From assembly GCA_002350615.1 (NCBI GenBank), contig DEFD01000028.1, positions 474,417-538,416 of the forward strand: a stretch of 64,000 nt of DNA, in the 5' to 3' direction. Below the pieces are notes generated by a model, which made no database searches, was not told the origin of the DNA, and saw only the letters and a program-made list of their open reading frames with translations. The stretch is from Bacteroidales bacterium UBA2861. Lineage in GTDB: Bacteria > Bacteroidota > Bacteroidia > Bacteroidales > UBA932. Of the stretch, positions 60,243 to 64,000 are shown one piece after another. The position numbers and the translations under genes are program-made. Each line of letters opens with the position of its first letter. Positions within the stretch are counted from its first letter, which is position 1.

Positions 60243-61775
60243 ATGAGAAAGCTTTTGAATGTTTTGACGGTTTCCCTGGCGCTCTTTGCCGCCGGGGGAT
60301 GCGGGTGGCTGGATGTCACTCCTGAAAACGTTATCGCCCAGGACGACCTCTTCTCCACAGGATACGGCTTCCGCAATGCCCTGAACGGAGTGTACCTCAA
60401 GATGGGAGAGAACTCCCTCTATGGCAGGAACCTTTCCTGGGGCTTTCTGAGTGCGGCTGCCCAGGAGTATGTTACAGACGCTTCCCAGCAGGGCATGAAC
60501 ACCCTGCAGGAATTCAAGGATGCGGCTGGATTCCACTATAACTCCTCCACTACCGAAAGCGTCGTCCAGGAAATCTGGGACAATCAGTATTCGGCGATAG
60601 CCAACATCAACAATATCCTGGCTTCCCTGGACGATTGTCCGGCTTCCAAATTCGCCTTTGGCGATGATGAAAAGAATCTGATCAGGGGTGAGGCCCTTGC
60701 GCTCAGGGCATATCTGCACTTCGATCTGCTGAGGCTTTTCGCCCCGGCTCCCGCCGCTTCGCCTACAGGGACCTGGATTCCGTACAGGACTGAATTCGAG
60801 GCTGCGGCCGGCACTCCGCTGAGCGTAAGCTCTTTTATAGAAAAGACCATCGCGGACATCGCCGCAGCGCTGCCTCTGCTCAAGAATTTCGACCTCAGCG
60901 TACATCCGCAGGCCATGTATTCTTCCATGATGAGCTCCGCCACCCCGCACTGGTGCGCACGATATCGTTTCGAAAGCCGCTCATACATAGACAACATGGG
61001 TCAGTTCTTCTGGTATCGAGGCTGGAGAATGAACTATATGGCTTCCCTCGCTCTCATGGCAAGGGTGTGCTTCTATGCGGGCAAAGCCTATTATCCCAAT
61101 GCCAAGACTGCGGCGAAGGAGCTTTACAACGATTTCGCGACTTCAAGGCAGTGGCTCGGATTCACTCCGGCCGAAAACATCACCGCACAGAGTGCCAACA
61201 GGTTCGCCAAACTCAGCGACGATGTCATTTTCGCCGCCTACCACAAGGATCTAGCAGCCGAGTACGAAAGTACGCTGTGGAGCTCCGGGAACAATATCCG
61301 CATGCCGCTCAGAGGTATCCAGGAGCTGTATGCCAGCGACAATACCGGCATCTATTCGGACTACAGGCTCAATTACACCATCTCGCAGAGCAACGCATCC
61401 AACCGCACATATTACTCCAGGAAGTATCTTGTGTCTTCGGATCAGGTGGTGGAAAGTGTAGAGAACCCCATGGTTCCCCTGATCCGCTTCAGTGAGGTAT
61501 GCCATATCCTTGCGGAGATCGCCGCATCGGAGAATGACCTCCGGGCGGGCATCAATTATCTCGAGACCGTACGCAGGGCGCGCGGGGCGGAAAGGTCCCT
61601 GTCCCTCACGGTGGACGACGCCGCTTCCCTCATGGAAGAAATTACCCTGGACGCGAGGAAAGAATACATCTGCGAAGGGAATATGTTCTATTTCTACAAG
61701 CGCAGGGCCCTTGTGGACGTGCTGCCGCTTGAATCCGCCGTACTTCCCATACCAAAAAGCGAGAATCCTCTATGA
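60243..61775 (+). CDS. SusD/RagB-type outer-membrane lipoprotein
   Basis: A 510-residue lipoprotein (lipobox AAGGC) with the SusD start pattern GWLDVTPENVIAQDDLF and a helical TPR-rich body (EALALRAYLHFDLLRLFAPAPA). The C-terminal half has RFSEVCHILAEIAASEN and EITLDARKEYICEGNMFYFYKR, all standard for SusD. It forms the lid over the SusC barrel and binds the substrate at the cell surface. It overlaps the next lipoprotein gene by 4 bp. Confidence 0.93.
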   Translation: MRKLLNVLTVSLALFAAGGCGWLDVTPENVIAQDDLFSTGYGFRNALNGVYLKMGENSLYGRNLSWGFLSAAAQEYVTDASQQGMNTLQEFKDAAGFHYNSSTTESVVQEIWDNQYSAIANINNILASLDDCPASKFAFGDDEKNLIRGEALALRAYLHFDLLRLFAPAPAASPTGTWIPYRTEFEAAAGTPLSVSSFIEKTIADIAAALPLLKNFDLSVHPQAMYSSMMSSATPHWCARYRFESRSYIDNMGQFFWYRGWRMNYMASLALMARVCFYAGKAYYPNAKTAAKELYNDFATSRQWLGFTPAENITAQSANRFAKLSDDVIFAAYHKDLAAEYESTLWSSGNNIRMPLRGIQELYASDNTGIYSDYRLNYTISQSNASNRTYYSRKYLVSSDQVVESVENPMVPLIRFSEVCHILAEIAASENDLRAGINYLETVRRARGAERSLSLTVDDAASLMEEITLDARKEYICEGNMFYFYKRRALVDVLPLESAVLPIPKSENPL

Positions 61776-62449
61776 AAAAGTATATCCTTCTGATATTCGC
61801 GGTACTTAGTCTGTCCGCATGCAAAGAGAGCCGACTGGAAACATGGCACGGCAGTGATTATCTGCACTTTGTCGCCGGAGCGGACGGAAACGTGCGGGCA
61901 AGCTATAATTTCGCCACTCAGGGGACTACCGCCCAGACTTCGGCATCGGTGCCCCTGCCTATGGAAATATGGGGCTTCATGGCGGACGGAGATATCGCCC
62001 TGACCGTCAAAATCGACGGAACCCCTTCTTCCGGCACTTTCCGTGCAGGTCTTCCCCTGGATACCCTCTGGGTGCCCGTGACCCGTGACGCCGGTCTTCT
62101 TACCACTTCCTACACCGTTGAGGTGGAGCTTACGGAGGCGGGTTCCGGCTATAAACTGTCCCCGGCATCACGCTGCAGGGCGGAAATACTCGTGGAAGAT
62201 TCTCTCGATGGCCTGCAGCCGGCATGGTGGGCCACCACACAGGCGCTCGGAGCATATTCCCCGCTTAAATTCAGGCTTTTCAACATTTATTCCGGAGGAT
62301 TCGTGAAGAGCATAGACAGCTATACGGCCATAGCCTTCAAGGACTATGCGCTGGGATTCCGTGAATGGCTGCGCGGCCTCTGGGAGGACGGACAGAAGTT
62401 TTACGACACCGACGGCACCACACCCCTTTATGAAAGCATACCGTTATGA
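61772..62449 (+). CDS. DUF4843-type lipoprotein
   Basis: A 225-residue lipoprotein (lipobox LSACK). The start YLHFVAG, the beta-rich SYNFATQGTTAQTSASVPLPMEIWG and the helical C-terminus match small lipoproteins (DUF4843) that often follow SusCD pairs in Bacteroidales. It is presumably a surface accessory protein of the transporter. It overlaps both neighbours by ATGA. Confidence 0.75.
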   Translation: MKKYILLIFAVLSLSACKESRLETWHGSDYLHFVAGADGNVRASYNFATQGTTAQTSASVPLPMEIWGFMADGDIALTVKIDGTPSSGTFRAGLPLDTLWVPVTRDAGLLTTSYTVEVELTEAGSGYKLSPASRCRAEILVEDSLDGLQPAWWATTQALGAYSPLKFRLFNIYSGGFVKSIDSYTAIAFKDYALGFREWLRGLWEDGQKFYDTDGTTPLYESIPL

Positions 62450-64000
62450 TTTTCAAGAAGTTCCTATATATCTTCGCGGCACTTGCCGCCATCTGTTCCT
62501 GCTATAAGAACTCGGAGGTGGTGGCTCCGGACCCTTCCCCGGTGACTTTCCTTTCCATGCCGGAGGGCTTTTCCGTTGTGGCCGGCGAGAGCGCCAGTCT
62601 CACTGCTCCCGTGAAGTTCCCGGACGGCCTGACTTCCAAGGAAGCCATTGAAAAGGACTATGACGTGCAATGGTATATCGACGGGAAACTTGCCGCCTCC
62701 GGCTATCAGGTGAATCTCATCGTGGATAAAATCGGAGGCTGTGCTGTGGTTCTGAAGGTGATTCGCCGTGCCACGGGTGAAACCTGGCTGAGCGACGGTT
62801 ATACCCTCAATTCCAAGAGTTCGGTCGGATGGGGATGGATGGTGCTTTCCGACCATGGCGACGGGGCGTCCTCCCTGGGTTTTGTGAATCCGAGGACTAT
62901 GCGGGCGCAACTGCATCTCGAGCGTCAGGTGGAAGGTGGCATAGGAGAGGGGCCCAAGTCCATGTATTATTACTATGTCCTGGGTTCCATCCCCAATTCC
63001 TATATTTCCGGGCTGCCGAAGATTCTGATAAACCAGTCCAGCGGGAGCGTTACCCTGGACGGATCCACCCTCCAGAAAGATATGTGGCTGAAGGATGAAT
63101 TCGACGGCGGGGCCGAGCCCGAGACGGACTTTAGCATAAGCGGATTTGCCTGGAAGAAAAGCTATTACCTCATAGCAAGTGCCAGTGGAGATATCTATAT
63201 GCGCTGCATGAACAGCTCAAATGCCTCCATCCCTTACTATGGCAGCTATTCATCCATGCCGATGAGTTTCGAAGGCGGCTGCAGGGCGGACTATTTCCAG
63301 GGATTCCAGAATGTGAGTTACTGGTGTGCCGACGAAGACCTGGCCCTCGTATATGACGGGGCGTCTTCCCGCTTCCTTATAATAACCAAAGGCGGTTACG
63401 GGCAGGACTTTGAATCCTACAGGCCGAAGGTGGTTTACCTTTCCTATTACGATGCCGAAGGTAGTTTCGATCCTGCCATGCGCCGTGTGGACAATCTGGG
63501 CGCCGGAACCCGTTGCCTTGCCGCAGGTGCTTATGAGAAGGTCGGAACGGACGAGAGCGGGCTGGGACTGAATTTCTATCCTTCTTATGTTGCGCTCATG
63601 GATTATGACGGGGCGGGGGACTATCAGCTTCTGCGCTTTACCGTGGACCCCGTGAATCCGGATGCCCATGTCATTACAGAAGCTTCCCAGACAGCCTTTT
63701 CCGGTGCTTCGGTCCTTACGGATACGAGCCTTGTGAGGATGTCGGCGAATTTCGAGGTGAATCCTTTCTTTTATTTTACCGACGGCGGCAGGGAACTGTA
63801 TGCCTACAGCATGGATGCCGGCACGCACAAACTCCTATACACCGCCGGCGCGGATATCGTATCACTCTGCTCAAGTCCGGTAAACAGTTCATTTTCAGCG
63901 TACGGAGGCAATCCGGACGATGTGAACTGGAGACTTGCGGTGGGACTGTCGGACGGCAGTATCGATTTCCTGGACGTATCATCGTCCACCATGGTGCGCG
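62446..64000 (+). CDS. PKD-like family lipoprotein, 5' part (runs off window)
   Basis: The frame is open from ATG 62446 to the end (518 codons). A lipoprotein signal (LAAICSCYKN) is followed by an Ig/PKD-like domain (VAGESASLTAPVKF; DYDVQWYIDGKLAASGYQVN) and a propeller-like region (GWGWMVLSDHGDG; GSVTLDGSTLQKD; YYLIASASGDIYMRC; YSMDAGTHKLLY). Proteins of this form are commonly last or near last in SusCD-DUF4843 operons. It probably binds a surface ligand. The 3' end lies outside the window. Confidence 0.75.
   Translation, partial: MIFKKFLYIFAALAAICSCYKNSEVVAPDPSPVTFLSMPEGFSVVAGESASLTAPVKFPDGLTSKEAIEKDYDVQWYIDGKLAASGYQVNLIVDKIGGCAVVLKVIRRATGETWLSDGYTLNSKSSVGWGWMVLSDHGDGASSLGFVNPRTMRAQLHLERQVEGGIGEGPKSMYYYYVLGSIPNSYISGLPKILINQSSGSVTLDGSTLQKDMWLKDEFDGGAEPETDFSISGFAWKKSYYLIASASGDIYMRCMNSSNASIPYYGSYSSMPMSFEGGCRADYFQGFQNVSYWCADEDLALVYDGASSRFLIITKGGYGQDFESYRPKVVYLSYYDAEGSFDPAMRRVDNLGAGTRCLAAGAYEKVGTDESGLGLNFYPSYVALMDYDGAGDYQLLRFTVDPVNPDAHVITEASQTAFSGASVLTDTSLVRMSANFEVNPFFYFTDGGRELYAYSMDAGTHKLLYTAGADIVSLCSSPVNSSFSAYGGNPDDVNWRLAVGLSDGSIDFLDVSSSTMVR

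Overview
The window comes from a GC-rich member of the Bacteroidota, most likely order Bacteroidales. Supporting evidence: -7 promoter boxes of the form TAnnTTTG, SusC/SusD genes, fimbrillin-like and FISUMP proteins, the sigma-54 activator/lptE/TPR/secG block, and mostly SD-poor starts. Genus cannot be fixed from sequence alone. All assignments come from reading the translations and motifs; no database search was run.

Region 1 (1-25.3 kb) is a large aryl-polyene (flexirubin-like) pigment cluster, cut by the left edge. It holds a tyrosine ammonia-lyase (4-coumarate starter), a PaaK-like ligase, two acyl carrier proteins, three ketosynthase genes (one a ketosynthase/chain-length-factor fusion), a FabG ketoreductase, two hotdog dehydratase-like domains with complementary active-site losses, a methyltransferase, two separate acyltransferases, a GT2 glycosyltransferase, a DMT-type membrane protein, a LolA-like carrier and an MMPL exporter fused to a PlsC acyltransferase. 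Less expected members are a glycerol-1-phosphate dehydrogenase-like enzyme, a cysteine-packed lipoprotein, a secreted phosphoesterase and a dehydratase/L,D-transpeptidase fusion. A deletion scar joining two gene fragments lies at 2.9-3.2 kb.

Region 2 (25.4-35.5 kb) is housekeeping: an N-domain-less clpB, secG, a TPR-like gene, lptE, a sigma-54 activator, an OmpA/TPR lipoprotein, the str genes rpsL-rpsG-fusA-rpsJ and a tRNA with anticodon CAT. The S10 ribosomal genes do not follow rpsJ.

Region 3 (35.5-48 kb) contains repeats, a broken FISUMP gene, an outer-membrane barrel, a propeller histidine kinase, a truncated UbiA prenyltransferase, an SGNH hydrolase, and a DUF1549-DUF1553 / DUF1501 / PPC-like secreted operon of a kind best known from Planctomycetes.

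Region 4 (48-64 kb) starts with a fimbrillin-like lipoprotein, followed by a tightly coupled series of nine genes: a Gld-type ABC ATPase, two GldF-GldG fusion paralogues, two MutS-like ATPases without a mismatch-binding domain, SusC, SusD, a DUF4843-type lipoprotein and a PKD-like lipoprotein that runs off the right edge. This operon is the best candidate for an undescribed system.

Two repeat families cross these regions: a single-hairpin element (four copies) and an approximately 86-bp double-hairpin element (two near-identical copies plus one variant). Several copies lie in frame inside pigment genes, often at domain borders.
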